A DNA stretch of 64,000 bases from Pseudomonadota bacterium (GTDB taxonomy: Bacteria > Myxococcota_A > UBA796 > SXON01). Position numbers and translations under genes: made by a program. Position 1 is the stretch's first letter, and each line of letters begins with the position of its first letter. Under the pieces are notes generated by a model, which worked only from the letters and a program-made list of their open reading frames with translations, did no database searches and was not told where the DNA came from. The DNA is taken from contig SXON01000021.1 in the NCBI GenBank assembly GCA_005778355.1, positions 30,636 to 94,635 of the forward strand. The letters are read 5' to 3'. Positions 8,124-17,403 of this stretch are shown here, piece by piece.

Positions 8124-11100
8124 TCAGGACTCGTCCTGGCCGAGGGCGAGGGCGGCCTGGTGGGCAATGTCGTCGGCGTCGAAGGCGTGGCGGCGAGCCA
8201 GGGCCGCGTGCCGCGCCGCCGCGAACGCCGCCGTGGCCGCCGGACGTTTCCCCTCGGCGAGTTGCCACCAGCCTCGCGCGGCCTCGGCGCGGGCGTCCCA
8301 CCGCGGCGACATCGCCACCAGCGCTCGCAGCCCCCGCAGATCAGGCGCCGGTCCGGCCTGCCCGGCGAGGCGGGCTTGCGCGGCGGCGATGGTGGCAGGC
8401 ACGACCACCGCCGCCGTGAGATCGAGGCGGAGGTGCGCCACCTTCACGAGGCGACGGATCTCGGCCACGTCGACCAGCGCCCGCCGCCAGTCCCCGTGCT
8501 GCACCAGCCAGTCGGCGCGCACTCGGCGCGCCACGGCCTCGGCGCGGTCGGAGCGCGCGGCGGCGTCGCCAATCCACTGGCCGAGCCACTTCTCCGCCTC
8601 CTGGTCGCGGCCGGCGTGCATCGCCAGGACCGCGCGCATGGCGAGGATCCAGCCCTGGGCGCGCACGTCGCCCACCAGCTCCACCAGTCGCGACAGCTCA
8701 TCGCACAACCGCGCCATCGGCCCGGGAACGCCGAGGTGCCAGCCAGCGGCGCTCATCGTCGCCGAGGCGAGCGCCGCCTGGTAGGGGTCGCCGGCGCGGG
8801 CGAGGCGCTCGGCGGCATCGGTCGCCGCGCCGTAGGCCACGAGCGTTTCCCCGCGCCAGAGGTCGGCGATGGCACGATGGAGCAGGACGACGGCGGCGCC
8901 GACGGGGTCCTGGTGCTCGGGCACCTCGCCGGCGAGCTGGGCCTCGGCCCTTCGCGCGGCGTCGTGACGACCGAGCGCCGTCTTCCACACGACGTCCATC
9001 GCCCGCGCCCGTGGTTGCGACGGGGCCGCCTCCAGCCAACGCGCGTGCACGTGCAACATCGGCCCGTGATCCACCGCGAAGTACAGATCGTGCAGGCGCT
9101 CGTAGACCCGCGCCAGCCGGGGATCCGGCCGCGCCGCCACGGGACGATCGAGCGCCAGACCGAGCAAACGCCAGGCCCCGGCGAGCTGCGCGCGCCAACC
9201 GCAGAGCACCGGGCGTCCAAGGGCTGCGGCGGCCTGACGGAAGTGCGCGAGCGCTTCCTCGTTGCGACCGAGCCGAAACAGATACTCCCCCTCCGCCTCG
9301 GCCCGGTCAGCCTCCGACACCCCGGGCTGCGCGGCCAGCTCGTCCAGCAGTCGGCGCGCGGCGTCCATGTCACGGGCCATCACGGCGGCGTCCAGCGCGC
9401 GCAGCTGTCGCTCGGGCGTACGCGGACGGGGGTCGGCCAGGGCCAGGCGCAGCGCTTCCGCTGCATCGGTACGAATCGCCGCGTCGAAGGCAGCGTCGAT
9501 GCACGCCGCCAGGCGCGCGTGGTTGCCCGCAGCCATGGCGAAGCGCGCCACCAGCAAGGGATGAGTCGCGATGTCAAGGCGCTCGGCAGCCGTCTCAAAC
9601 CAGGCGCGAGCCACCCGATCGTCGCCTTGTGGTCCCGGCTGCGGCACCACCACCTCGCCGTTGAACCGCGCCTCGCCCATCGCCTCGGCCTCGAGCGCTG
9701 CGCCGAAGAGCGTGTCGTCATCAACCCCGGTCACGGCAGCGAGGAGTCGACCGAAGGGCAAGCCGAGCACCCGTGCCGCCACCAGCGGTTCCTGCGAGGC
9801 CGGCACCCGCGCGCTTGGCCCCACTTCCCCGGGAACCGGGAGCTCCTCCCCGAGTCCGTGAGGCGCGCCCGGCGCTGCGCTGCCCGCGACCACCACCTCG
9901 CGCGCGGCGGCCGCCGTGGCGAGGAAACGCCGGCTGGCGCCGTCGAGCCGATCGAGCCCATCGACGACGACGAGGGCGGGGCGCGGCAGGCCAAGCAGAA
10001 ACCGGTGCAGCGCCGCGATGGTCTGGTCGGAGGTGGGGGCGGCGCCGGGGCCGGGGTCGCCGAGCCAGGTGCGCGCCGCGGGGGCGAGCGCGGCGATCAC
10101 CCGGCCGAGGGGGCCAAGGTGCTGGCGGAGGTGGTCGAGAGCCGGGCCCGACAAGCTGTCGCCTGCGCGGGCGGCGAGCGCGAGCGCGCCCGACATCGGC
10201 TCCGCCACCGAGCCCCAGTCGGCGCTCAGCCACAACGACCCCGCCCCGAGGCCCCGGTGCACCGACTCGAGCACGGCGCGCGTGGTGTCGGGCTGGCCCA
10301 CCACCACGACGTCCTGGCCGGCTGTCACCCGTTCCCGGGCTCGACGGGCGAGCGCGGGCGGCGGGAGGGCCATGGCCACGAAGGCGGGCATCGGGTCGCG
10401 ACGACCACGACGATAGCGCGCGATGGCCACCCAGCTCCGCCGCGCGCTGTCGAGCTCTCCTCGAAGCCCCGCGCCCACGAGCGCGCTGAGCTCGGGGTCG
10501 GCGAGAGGCAGGAAGGCCGGGATCGTCATCGGCCGGGCGCCACGCAAGTCGGCGACGGCGAAGGGGCGCCGTCCGCCCACCAGCTCGTAGGCCATCACCC
10601 AGGCCGCGAAGCAGTCCGTGGCCGGCGAGGGGGCGCCCCCCGCGAAGAGGTCGGGGTGCATGTACGGCGCCGTCCCCGGGAAGGCCCCGGCCCCACCGTA
10701 GAGAAAACGCAGCCGTGCCCGGCCGAAGTCCACGAGCCGGAGCCGGTCGCCTGCCCGGATCACGTTCTCGGGCTTGATATCGCCGTGCACCAGCCCCACG
10801 CGGTGGAGCGCGTCGATCGCGTCGAACACCTGGGCGATCCAATCGAGCATCAGCCCGGGCGCAACCGCGGATACCCGCAACTGCTCCCGTAGATCCTGTC
10901 CATCCACGTGCTCGATGGCGAGCCACGGCGCGCCCTCGTGCATGCCGGCGTCCACCAGCCGCACCAGTCCCCGGTGCCGCGTCGGGACAGTCGCGCTGGC
11001 CTCGCGACGGAACTCCTCGGTGGAAGACCGAATGGGCGGGAAGAACTTCAGCGCCACGCGCTGTCCCGCCACGCGATCCTCGGCGAGGAAGACGTTGGCC

Positions 11101-11159
11101 ACGCCGCCCTCGCCCAGCGGGCCGAGGATGGCGTAACGATCCGCGACGATCCCGGTCAT
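8124..11159 (-). CDS. serine/threonine protein kinase with degenerate NTPase domain and helical tail
   Basis: 1011 residues. The N-terminal kinase domain (about 8-255) has the Gly loop LGEGGVANV, Lys38 in VALKFF, catalytic VHGDIKPEN (Asp127, with Gly replacing the usual Arg of HRD) and DFG at 144-146. Without HRD Arg the kinase is probably not activated by activation-loop phosphorylation. Residues about 270-430 resemble a STAND/AAA NTPase with a Walker-B-like ALVVVDGLDRLD, but the P-loop place reads GQPDTTRA without GK[ST], so ATP binding there is doubtful. The rest is a long Ala-rich helical array like TPR or MalT-type repeats. It is cytoplasmic and overlaps the FAD oxidoreductase gene by ATGA. 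Confidence 0.85.
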   Translation of the reverse strand: MTGIVADRYAILGPLGEGGVANVFLAEDRVAGQRVALKFFPPIRSSTEEFRREASATVPTRHRGLVRLVDAGMHEGAPWLAIEHVDGQDLREQLRVSAVAPGLMLDWIAQVFDAIDALHRVGLVHGDIKPENVIRAGDRLRLVDFGRARLRFLYGGAGAFPGTAPYMHPDLFAGGAPSPATDCFAAWVMAYELVGGRRPFAVADLRGARPMTIPAFLPLADPELSALVGAGLRGELDSARRSWVAIARYRRGRRDPMPAFVAMALPPPALARRARERVTAGQDVVVVGQPDTTRAVLESVHRGLGAGSLWLSADWGSVAEPMSGALALAARAGDSLSGPALDHLRQHLGPLGRVIAALAPAARTWLGDPGPGAAPTSDQTIAALHRFLLGLPRPALVVVDGLDRLDGASRRFLATAAAAREVVVAGSAAPGAPHGLGEELPVPGEVGPSARVPASQEPLVAARVLGLPFGRLLAAVTGVDDDTLFGAALEAEAMGEARFNGEVVVPQPGPQGDDRVARAWFETAAERLDIATHPLLVARFAMAAGNHARLAACIDAAFDAAIRTDAAEALRLALADPRPRTPERQLRALDAAVMARDMDAARRLLDELAAQPGVSEADRAEAEGEYLFRLGRNEEALAHFRQAAAALGRPVLCGWRAQLAGAWRLLGLALDRPVAARPDPRLARVYERLHDLYFAVDHGPMLHVHARWLEAAPSQPRARAMDVVWKTALGRHDAARRAEAQLAGEVPEHQDPVGAAVVLLHRAIADLWRGETLVAYGAATDAAERLARAGDPYQAALASATMSAAGWHLGVPGPMARLCDELSRLVELVGDVRAQGWILAMRAVLAMHAGRDQEAEKWLGQWIGDAAARSDRAEAVARRVRADWLVQHGDWRRALVDVAEIRRLVKVAHLRLDLTAAVVVPATIAAAQARLAGQAGPAPDLRGLRALVAMSPRWDARAEAARGWWQLAEGKRPAATAAFAAARHAALARRHAFDADDIAHQAALALGQDES

Positions 11160-13615
11160 CCGCGCCTTTCCGAAATCCCACGATCATGCGGGTCGGTGCC
11201 CGAGTACCACTGCTGCGGCGGCAGGATCGAGGCATCGAAGCCGGGCGCGCCCTCGGGGATCGAGGGGCTCACCACCCGCTGCCAGGCGCCCCGCGCCGCT
11301 CTCATGCCGGAGAGGCAGGCCGCCTCCATGCAGACGATGTCGAGCCCGTTGCGGGTCCACTCGCCGGCCGGGAAGATGCGCTCGGCGGCGTCGATCGGCA
11401 GCCCCGAAACGTGGCGTTGCGGCCAGGAGCCCACGCCCGGGGCGAAGATCCTGTTTCGCGGCTTGGCGTTACGCATGACCACATACCGGATGTCGCGACG
11501 AAGCTCGGGCGCGGGCTCGAGGATCGCGAGAGGATCGATGCCACGGGGGTCGAGTCGGTTGGCCAGCTCCCCGAGCTGTCGCACCGCCTGCACCCCGAGT
11601 GACTGGATGAGCGAGAGTTGGCGAAGGAATCCCCAGGCCATCCAGCGCGAGGCCACTTGCCAGTCGGCGAGGCCCTCGGGCGACATCGCGCGCTCGCGCG
11701 TCCAGGTGCCGCCGGCCCGCCGCCCACGCCAGCGACCATCGTCGTAGGGCCACGGGCGGTCGTCGAGCGTGGAGAAGAAGCTCCGCTTGCTCAACAGGTC
11801 GCGGATGGCGGTCTTGGCTTCCAGCGGCCAGCCGAAGGCGTCGTCGCGGGTGAGGCAGGCGTAGGTTTCTTCGAAGCCGCCGCAGCTCTCGATCACCGAG
11901 CCCTGGAAGCTCCCTGTCGCCTCGCCGAAGGGGTTCTCCTCGGCCATCGCCCGGGGCGACCAGAGCCCCATCGAGTAGTCGGCGAGCAGGCAGAACGGTC
12001 CTTCCAGGCCGGTGATCGCGCTCTCGCGGAGGGCACGCGCCGCGTGATCGCACCAGCGGATCTTCTCCCGGGTCCAGATCAAGAGCTCCAACGTCTCGTT
12101 GGACGACACGCGAAGGGGTTCCAAGCTTCGCCGCGCGCTCTCATAGGTGCGGCCGCCGAGCACGGCCTCGAGCGCGCCGGGCGCCATGGTGGGGATCACG
12201 GCGCAGGCGTGGATGTCGGGTCGCGACGGGTCGGGCGGCGGGTAGCGGTGATCGATGCTCGGGCTGTGGGGCATCCCGAGGTCGCCCGAGTGCCCGGTCC
12301 AGCCGCCGTGCACCACGCGGACGGTGTCGCTGTCGGCCCGCATTTCTGACACCCGCGAGTCGTGGAGACGAAGCTTCACTTGCGGGTTCTGCGCCGCCAG
12401 CACGTCGATGCGCTGCCAGAGCTTGAGGGCCAGCCTGTTCCATTGGCCGCCGTCGGCGGTGCGCACCCGGCTGGCGGCGGGGCTGGTGAAGCAGAAGGCG
12501 AGCGAGCGCACCGCCTGCGCCGCGTCGAAGGAGTAGGGCGACGTGAACGTCGCGTCGGGCGCGAAGCGGAAATGCAAGGAGCGCCAGGCCGGGTAGCTCC
12601 CTGCCGCGAGGTGGCCGAGGGCCTCGGGCAGTCGCTCGAGCACGCGCCCGAGGCCGGCCATCACGTAGTCGCGGGCGGCGCGGCGCTGCCCGTCATCATA
12701 CACATCGAAGTCGCGACCCGGCGACACCGGGGGCCCGCTCTGATCGAAGAGATCGCGGGCCAATCGGATCGCGCCGTCCACCTTGTCGTAGAGGGTGCCG
12801 CCCACGTCGACCACCGGCTTCCACTGGATGGCCCGGTCGCGGAATGCGCGGCGGGTCCACTCCCGGTACTCCACCTCGTAGAGCGGCCGGCCGTCGACCG
12901 TGGCCGTTTCTGGGTCGATGCTGCGCACCTCGATGGAGGCGAGGATCAAGGCGACTCGCAGCTCCAGGTCGATCTCGTGGGCGAAGAAGAGGTCGCAAAA
13001 CGCGAGCGGGTCGATGCCCGGGGCAAGGGCCGCGAAGAGGTGGTGGACGATGGCGAGCGCACCGTCCACGCGCGCGTCGTGACCGCGCAGGCGGAACAGA
13101 AGCGCCGTCTCCTCGCGGAAAGCCTCGCCGGTGGCCGGGTCGCACAAGCCCATGATGCCGACGCCGGGCCCACCGGGGGTGGGATCGGCGAGGTCGCCCA
13201 TGAAGCTCGCGATCGCCAGCGATCCCTGGCTCGGGCGCAAGAAGTCGGAGGTGTCGCCCAGCATCCGGCAGAGGTGCGGGTAGGCCCAGAGCACATGGTA
13301 GCCGTGGGGGATCGTGCCCTTGTGGGGCATCATCGGGCCGTAAAACGGCGTTCGATGGTAGTGACTTTTCTCGTCGAACTCGCCCTCGAAGGTGCGCGCC
13401 ATCGCCTTGCCGCCGAGGCCGCTCCCGTTGGACGTGATGCGACCTTCGAGGTCGCGATCCGGCAAGAGCGGCGCCATCAGGTCGATCTGCAAGGCGCGCG
13501 AGGGGTCGGCACTACACAGCTCGAGCAGGTGGATCGTCGCCGACAGGGCCGCCACGCCGCCGCCAATCACGACGACGCGTGGGACCTCGTTGACGGGGCC
13601 CACGCCGGGTTTCAT
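11156..13615 (-). CDS. FAD-dependent oxidoreductase of the amine-oxidase/desaturase superfamily
   Basis: 819 residues. The N-terminus has a Rossmann dinucleotide-binding motif VVVIGGGVAALSATIHLLE. The C-terminal part FAPGVGSWPQRHVSGLP...IFPAGEWTRNGLDIVCMEAACLSG matches the FAD-binding end of flavin amine oxidases, phytoene desaturases and hydroxysqualene dehydroxylases. It is much longer than the usual 450-550 residues, with a roughly 300-residue middle region of unknown fold. No signal peptide. The substrate is unknown. ATGA overlaps on both sides (xthA upstream, kinase downstream) tie it into the operon. Open frame extending further upstream is antisense noise. Confidence 0.8.
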   Translation of the reverse strand: MKPGVGPVNEVPRVVVIGGGVAALSATIHLLELCSADPSRALQIDLMAPLLPDRDLEGRITSNGSGLGGKAMARTFEGEFDEKSHYHRTPFYGPMMPHKGTIPHGYHVLWAYPHLCRMLGDTSDFLRPSQGSLAIASFMGDLADPTPGGPGVGIMGLCDPATGEAFREETALLFRLRGHDARVDGALAIVHHLFAALAPGIDPLAFCDLFFAHEIDLELRVALILASIEVRSIDPETATVDGRPLYEVEYREWTRRAFRDRAIQWKPVVDVGGTLYDKVDGAIRLARDLFDQSGPPVSPGRDFDVYDDGQRRAARDYVMAGLGRVLERLPEALGHLAAGSYPAWRSLHFRFAPDATFTSPYSFDAAQAVRSLAFCFTSPAASRVRTADGGQWNRLALKLWQRIDVLAAQNPQVKLRLHDSRVSEMRADSDTVRVVHGGWTGHSGDLGMPHSPSIDHRYPPPDPSRPDIHACAVIPTMAPGALEAVLGGRTYESARRSLEPLRVSSNETLELLIWTREKIRWCDHAARALRESAITGLEGPFCLLADYSMGLWSPRAMAEENPFGEATGSFQGSVIESCGGFEETYACLTRDDAFGWPLEAKTAIRDLLSKRSFFSTLDDRPWPYDDGRWRGRRAGGTWTRERAMSPEGLADWQVASRWMAWGFLRQLSLIQSLGVQAVRQLGELANRLDPRGIDPLAILEPAPELRRDIRYVVMRNAKPRNRIFAPGVGSWPQRHVSGLPIDAAERIFPAGEWTRNGLDIVCMEAACLSGMRAARGAWQRVVSPSIPEGAPGFDASILPPQQWYSGTDPHDRGISERRG

Positions 13616-14382
13616 GGGACCTCGACGACGACGTGCACCGGCGCGTGGTCGGACAGGTTGGCCTCGCGCTCGATCATCGACGACACGAGTGTCACGCCGG
13701 GTGACACCCACGCGTGATCGATTCGCCACCCCACGTCCTTCGCTCGCGCCTGGCCCCGCTGGCTCCACCAGGAATAGGCCTGCGAGCTCGGGTTTGTCAG
13801 CCGGAAGGCATCGCGCCAGCCTCGCGCCACCAGTGTATCGAGCCAGCGCCGCTCCTCGGGGAGGAAGCCGGAGTTCTTCTCGTTGGGCTTGGCGTTCTTG
13901 ATATCCATGGGCGTGTGGGCAATGTTGATGTCGCCACACACCATCGTCGGGCGTCCCGAGGCGAGCAACGTGTCGAGCCACGGCAGCACGTGCTCCATGT
14001 ACTGGAACTTCCATGCCTGGCGGTCGGGACCGCTCGATCCGCTCGGCATGTACAGCGACCACACGTCGATCCCGGGCAGGTGCACACCCACCGCGCGGCC
14101 CTCCCCGTCGCCGCGGGCGTGACCCGTGCCCACGGTGAACTTCACCGTCTTCCGCTTGCTCCACACGGCCGTGCCGCTGTACCCCTTCTTCTCGGCGGGG
14201 AAGAAACGAGCCGCGTAGTTCGCGGGCTTCCATAGCTCCGGGGGCGTCGTTTCCTCGTCGGCGCGCACCTCCTGGAGACAGAGCACATCGGGCTTGGCGC
14301 GCTCCAGCCAGGCCGAGAAACCTCGGCGCTCGGCGCTGCGGATACCATTGACGTTGAGCGTGGTGACGGTGAGACGGGGCAC
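13612..14382 (-). CDS. xthA: exodeoxyribonuclease III (AP endonuclease)
   Basis: 256 residues, GTG start. It is a full-length ExoIII/APE1-type enzyme with LNVNGIRSAE, LCLQEVRADEE (metal-binding Glu), the Tyr/Asp catalytic region LYMPSGS, CGDINIAHTPMDI and the C-terminal SDHAPV motif with the active-site His. It cleaves DNA at abasic sites and degrades 3-prime ends in base excision repair. A GATAAG box 8 nt before the GTG and no Shine-Dalgarno suggest a leaderless transcript. It heads the operon continuing with FAD oxidoreductase, kinase, an unknown protein and ASST. No functional link between DNA repair and the later genes is apparent. Confidence 0.93.
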   Translation of the reverse strand: MPRLTVTTLNVNGIRSAERRGFSAWLERAKPDVLCLQEVRADEETTPPELWKPANYAARFFPAEKKGYSGTAVWSKRKTVKFTVGTGHARGDGEGRAVGVHLPGIDVWSLYMPSGSSGPDRQAWKFQYMEHVLPWLDTLLASGRPTMVCGDINIAHTPMDIKNAKPNEKNSGFLPEERRWLDTLVARGWRDAFRLTNPSSQAYSWWSQRGQARAKDVGWRIDHAWVSPGVTLVSSMIEREANLSDHAPVHVVVEVP

Positions 14383-14390
14383 CGGCGCGG

Positions 14391-14396
14391 CTTATC
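14391..14396 (-). promoter_or_regulatory. putative leaderless -10 box for xthA (GATAAG)
   Basis: GATAAG, then 8 nt, then the GTG start. The TA lies 10 nt before the start codon, which would put +1 on the start codon itself. No clear -35. Confidence 0.5.
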
Positions 14397-14526
14397 GGGG
14401 CGGCACACGCTTGGGCACCTCGATCCTCCCCTCGGACGGCGACGCCCGGCCCTCTGTCGCGACACGGGAGGCCCCAGATCTCCAGGCGATCCGCCGCCCG
14501 GAACTCCAACTTTGCGGGTCCTGCCA

Positions 14527-14579
14527 CCCCTGGCGTCCCCATCGGCTGCGCTGCGCTCCGCGATGGGGCGCGCCAGGGG
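14527..14579. other. large perfect-arm hairpin in the xthA-sucA intergenic region
   Basis: In the 366-bp divergent gap 14383-14748 the arm CCCCTGGCGTCCCCATCG (14527-14544) pairs with CGATGGGGCGCGCCAGGGG (14561-14579) around a 16-nt loop, with a one-base bulge. There is no T-run, so it is not a classical terminator. It could be a repeat element, a protein-binding site or a structured 5-prime region. Otherwise the gap holds one GTCGCGAC octamer (14456), a small inverted repeat GGCTA-GGT-TAGCC (14675-14687) and the two start-proximal -10 boxes; no gene is visible in it. Confidence 0.55.
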
Positions 14580-14733
14580 CGTCACCCGCCTCCCTCACCG
14601 TGCCGGGCGGCTCGATCACGTCGGCTCGACCCCGCTGCGATCGGGCCGGGCGTGGCCTCGGTCTCGTAACTAGCGGCTAGGTTAGCCCAGTCGCGAGGCG
14701 CTCGGACGACGACCCCGATTGACCCCGGGCCGC

Positions 14734-14739
14734 GATACT
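14734..14739 (+). promoter_or_regulatory. putative leaderless -10 box for sucA (GATACT)
   Basis: GATACT, 9 nt, ATG. The TA is 11 nt before the start codon; the spacer is pure G/C without a Shine-Dalgarno. Confidence 0.5.
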
Positions 14740-14748
14740 CCGCCGCCC

Positions 14749-17400
14749 ATGGCCCACGACACCGCGCTCTCCGGCGACAACGCTGCCTATCTCGAGGCAC
14801 TCGAAGGCTTCCTTCCTCCACAGTTGCCGACTCGGAGCATCTTCAACCCCACCGCCACCGCCACCGGCGATTTCGACGACGCCGACCGGCAGGCGAAGGT
14901 GTCGCGACTGATCAATAGCTACCGTGTGCGCGGTCACGACGCCGCACGCGTGGATCCCCTCGGCCTCGAGGCCGGTAAACCCCACCCCGAGCTCGACCCT
15001 GCCTATTTCGGCCTCTCTGCCGCCGACATGGACGTCAAAGTCAGCACCGTCCCGATGTACGGCATGCCCGAGCACGCCACCGTGCGCCAGGTGCTCGACC
15101 GGCTGCGGGCCGTGTACTGCGGCAGCGTGGGCGTCGAATACATGAACATCCGCGACACCAACCAGAAACACTGGGTGGTCGAGCAGTTTGAGCGACGCTT
15201 CGAGCGGCCGGCGCTCGACCACCAGGGCGAGCTGCGCGCGCTCGACCTGCTCACCCGGGCCGACGGTTTCGAGCGTTTCCTCGGCGTGAAGTTCCAGGGC
15301 AACAAACGTTTCTCGCTCGAGGGCGGCGAGTCGCTCATCCCGCTCATGGACATGGTGATCGAGGAGTCAGCCCGCAACGGCGTGCGCGAGGTGGTGATTG
15401 GCATGGCCCACCGCGGGCGGCTCAACGTGCTGCTCAACGTGCTCCGGAAGCCACCCGCCAAGATGATCGCCGAGTTTGCCGGCCAACACGACGCGCCGAC
15501 AGAGGGCTCGGGCGACGTGAAGTACCACCTCGGCTACAGCTCCGAGTACGTCACGCGGGAAGGGGGCACTGTGCACCTCGCCCTGTGTTTCAACCCCTCC
15601 CACCTCGAGGCGGTCAACCCGGTGGTCGTGGGCCGCGTGCGCGCCAAGATGGAGCGCGTGCACGACACCGAACGCCGCTCAGGGCTCGCGCTCCGCATCC
15701 ACGGCGACGCGGCCTGCGCGGGCCAGGGCATCGTCCCCGAGGTGCTCAACCTGTCCGACCTGCCCGGCTATCGCACCGGCGGCACCGTGCACGTCGTGGT
15801 TAACAACCAGATCGGCTTCACGACGACCCCCACCGAGGGAAGGTCGACACCCTACTCGACAGACGTGGCGCGCATGCTCGGCGTCCCCATCTTCCACGTC
15901 AACGGCGAGGACCCGGAGGCGGTGGCAGAGGTGGCGCGGATCGCGGTGGCATGGCGCAACAGGTTCGGTCGCGATGTCGTGATCGACATGTATTGTTTCA
16001 GGCGCCACGGGCACAACGAGACCGACGAGCCCGCCTACACCCAGCCGCTCATGTACCGTCGCATCGCGGAACACCCCGGCGTGCGCGAGGGCTACCTGCG
16101 CCGGCTCATCCAGAAAGGGGCCGTCACCCGCGAGCAAGCCGACAAGATGGAAGCCGACTTCCGCGCCGAGCTCGACGGCGCGCTCCGCTACGTCAAGGAG
16201 GGCAACGGCCGCCCACCGGTGGCCAGCGCCATGCACGACCTCTGGGCCCACTACCACGGGGGAAAGCATGATCTCGTCGACACTGCCGTGCCGGTCGGGC
16301 GGCTGTCCGATTTGCTCCGCGCGCTCAATCACGTGCCCCCCGGCTTCAACCTGCACCCCAAGCTCGCGCGCAGTGTGTACAAGCTCCGCGAGGAGCAGGC
16401 CGAGGGCAAGAAACCCCTCGACTGGGCGGCCGGCGAGCTCTTGGCCTACGCTTCGCTGGTGTCACAGGGTCACCGGGTGCGCCTCTCCGGGCAGGACTGC
16501 GGCCGCGGCACTTTTTCCCACCGCCACGCGGTGGTGCGCGACCAGACCACCGGCGCGGCCTGGTGCCCGCTCCAACACATCGACAGTCGACAGGGTTCCT
16601 TCGACGTCTTCAACTCGCTCCTGAGCGAGGCCGCCGTGCTCGGTTTCGAGTACGGCTACTCGCTGGACTACCCCGAGGCGCTGGTGATCTGGGAGGCCCA
16701 GTTTGGCGACTTCGCCAATGGTGCCCAGATCATCTTCGACAACTTCATCAGCTCCGGCGAGGCGAAGTGGAACCGACTCTCGGGGCTCACGCTGTTTCTG
16801 CCCCACGGCTACGAGGGGCAAGGCCCCGAGCACAGCTCCGCCCGCATCGAGCGGTTCCTCCAGATGTGCGCCGAGGGCAACATGCAGTGTGTCAACGCCA
16901 CGACACCCGCGCAGATCTTCCACCTCTTGCGTCGCCAGGTGATGCGAAGGGTGCGCGACCCGCTCGTGGTGTTCACCCCGAAGTCGCTGTTGCGAACGGT
17001 GTCCTCGCCGCTCGACGACCTCGCACGGGGCGGCTTCTCTGAGCTCATCGGCGACGGCACGGGTCACAAGCGCGTGGTCTTGTGTTCGGGCAAGGTGTAC
17101 TACGACCTCCTGGCGGCGCGCGGCGATCGCGACGTGGCGCTGGTGCGCGTGGAGCAACTCTACCCCTTCCCCCTCGACGCCCTGCGCGGCGAGTTGGCAC
17201 GACACCCGGGCGCCGGGGTGATCTGGTGCCAAGAGGAGCCCAAGAACATGGGCGGCTGGCCGAGCGTGGCGATGTGGTGCCTGGAGGCGGGGATCACCCT
17301 GCGCTACGCCGGTCGCAAGGCGGGCTCGGCGCCGGCCACCGGCTACATGGACCGTCACCTCGCCGAGCAGGCGCAGCTCGTCGAGGAGGCACTGGGATAA
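14749..17400 (+). CDS. sucA: 2-oxoglutarate dehydrogenase E1 component
   Basis: 883 residues, thiamine-diphosphate enzyme of the TCA cycle that decarboxylates 2-oxoglutarate and passes the succinyl group to the E2 lipoyl domain. The sequence shows the E1o hallmarks: MGMAHRGRLNVL-type block (VVIGMAHRGRLNVLLNVL), the ThDP motif starting GDAACAGQGIV (about 318) and ending in NNQIGFTT (about 352), RRHGHNETDEP, and the C-terminal transketolase half with HGYEGQGPEHSSARIERFLQ and GKVYYDL. The ATG at 14749 follows the GATACT box; an upstream in-frame start would add ten residues. Unusually, no E2 (sucB) follows; the next gene is a lipoprotein, so E2/E3 must be elsewhere. Confidence 0.95.
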   Translation: MAHDTALSGDNAAYLEALEGFLPPQLPTRSIFNPTATATGDFDDADRQAKVSRLINSYRVRGHDAARVDPLGLEAGKPHPELDPAYFGLSAADMDVKVSTVPMYGMPEHATVRQVLDRLRAVYCGSVGVEYMNIRDTNQKHWVVEQFERRFERPALDHQGELRALDLLTRADGFERFLGVKFQGNKRFSLEGGESLIPLMDMVIEESARNGVREVVIGMAHRGRLNVLLNVLRKPPAKMIAEFAGQHDAPTEGSGDVKYHLGYSSEYVTREGGTVHLALCFNPSHLEAVNPVVVGRVRAKMERVHDTERRSGLALRIHGDAACAGQGIVPEVLNLSDLPGYRTGGTVHVVVNNQIGFTTTPTEGRSTPYSTDVARMLGVPIFHVNGEDPEAVAEVARIAVAWRNRFGRDVVIDMYCFRRHGHNETDEPAYTQPLMYRRIAEHPGVREGYLRRLIQKGAVTREQADKMEADFRAELDGALRYVKEGNGRPPVASAMHDLWAHYHGGKHDLVDTAVPVGRLSDLLRALNHVPPGFNLHPKLARSVYKLREEQAEGKKPLDWAAGELLAYASLVSQGHRVRLSGQDCGRGTFSHRHAVVRDQTTGAAWCPLQHIDSRQGSFDVFNSLLSEAAVLGFEYGYSLDYPEALVIWEAQFGDFANGAQIIFDNFISSGEAKWNRLSGLTLFLPHGYEGQGPEHSSARIERFLQMCAEGNMQCVNATTPAQIFHLLRRQVMRRVRDPLVVFTPKSLLRTVSSPLDDLARGGFSELIGDGTGHKRVVLCSGKVYYDLLAARGDRDVALVRVEQLYPFPLDALRGELARHPGAGVIWCQEEPKNMGGWPSVAMWCLEAGITLRYAGRKAGSAPATGYMDRHLAEQAQLVEEALG

Positions 17401-17403
17401 GCC

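Noticed and set aside
7443..10892. 1149-codon open frame on the plus strand
   Set aside because: It is antisense to the kinase gene; high GC makes such shadow frames long, and its protein shows no motif.
13616..14542. Upstream extension of the FAD oxidoreductase frame
   Set aside because: Overlaps xthA in another frame; the Rossmann motif begins just after ATG 13615.
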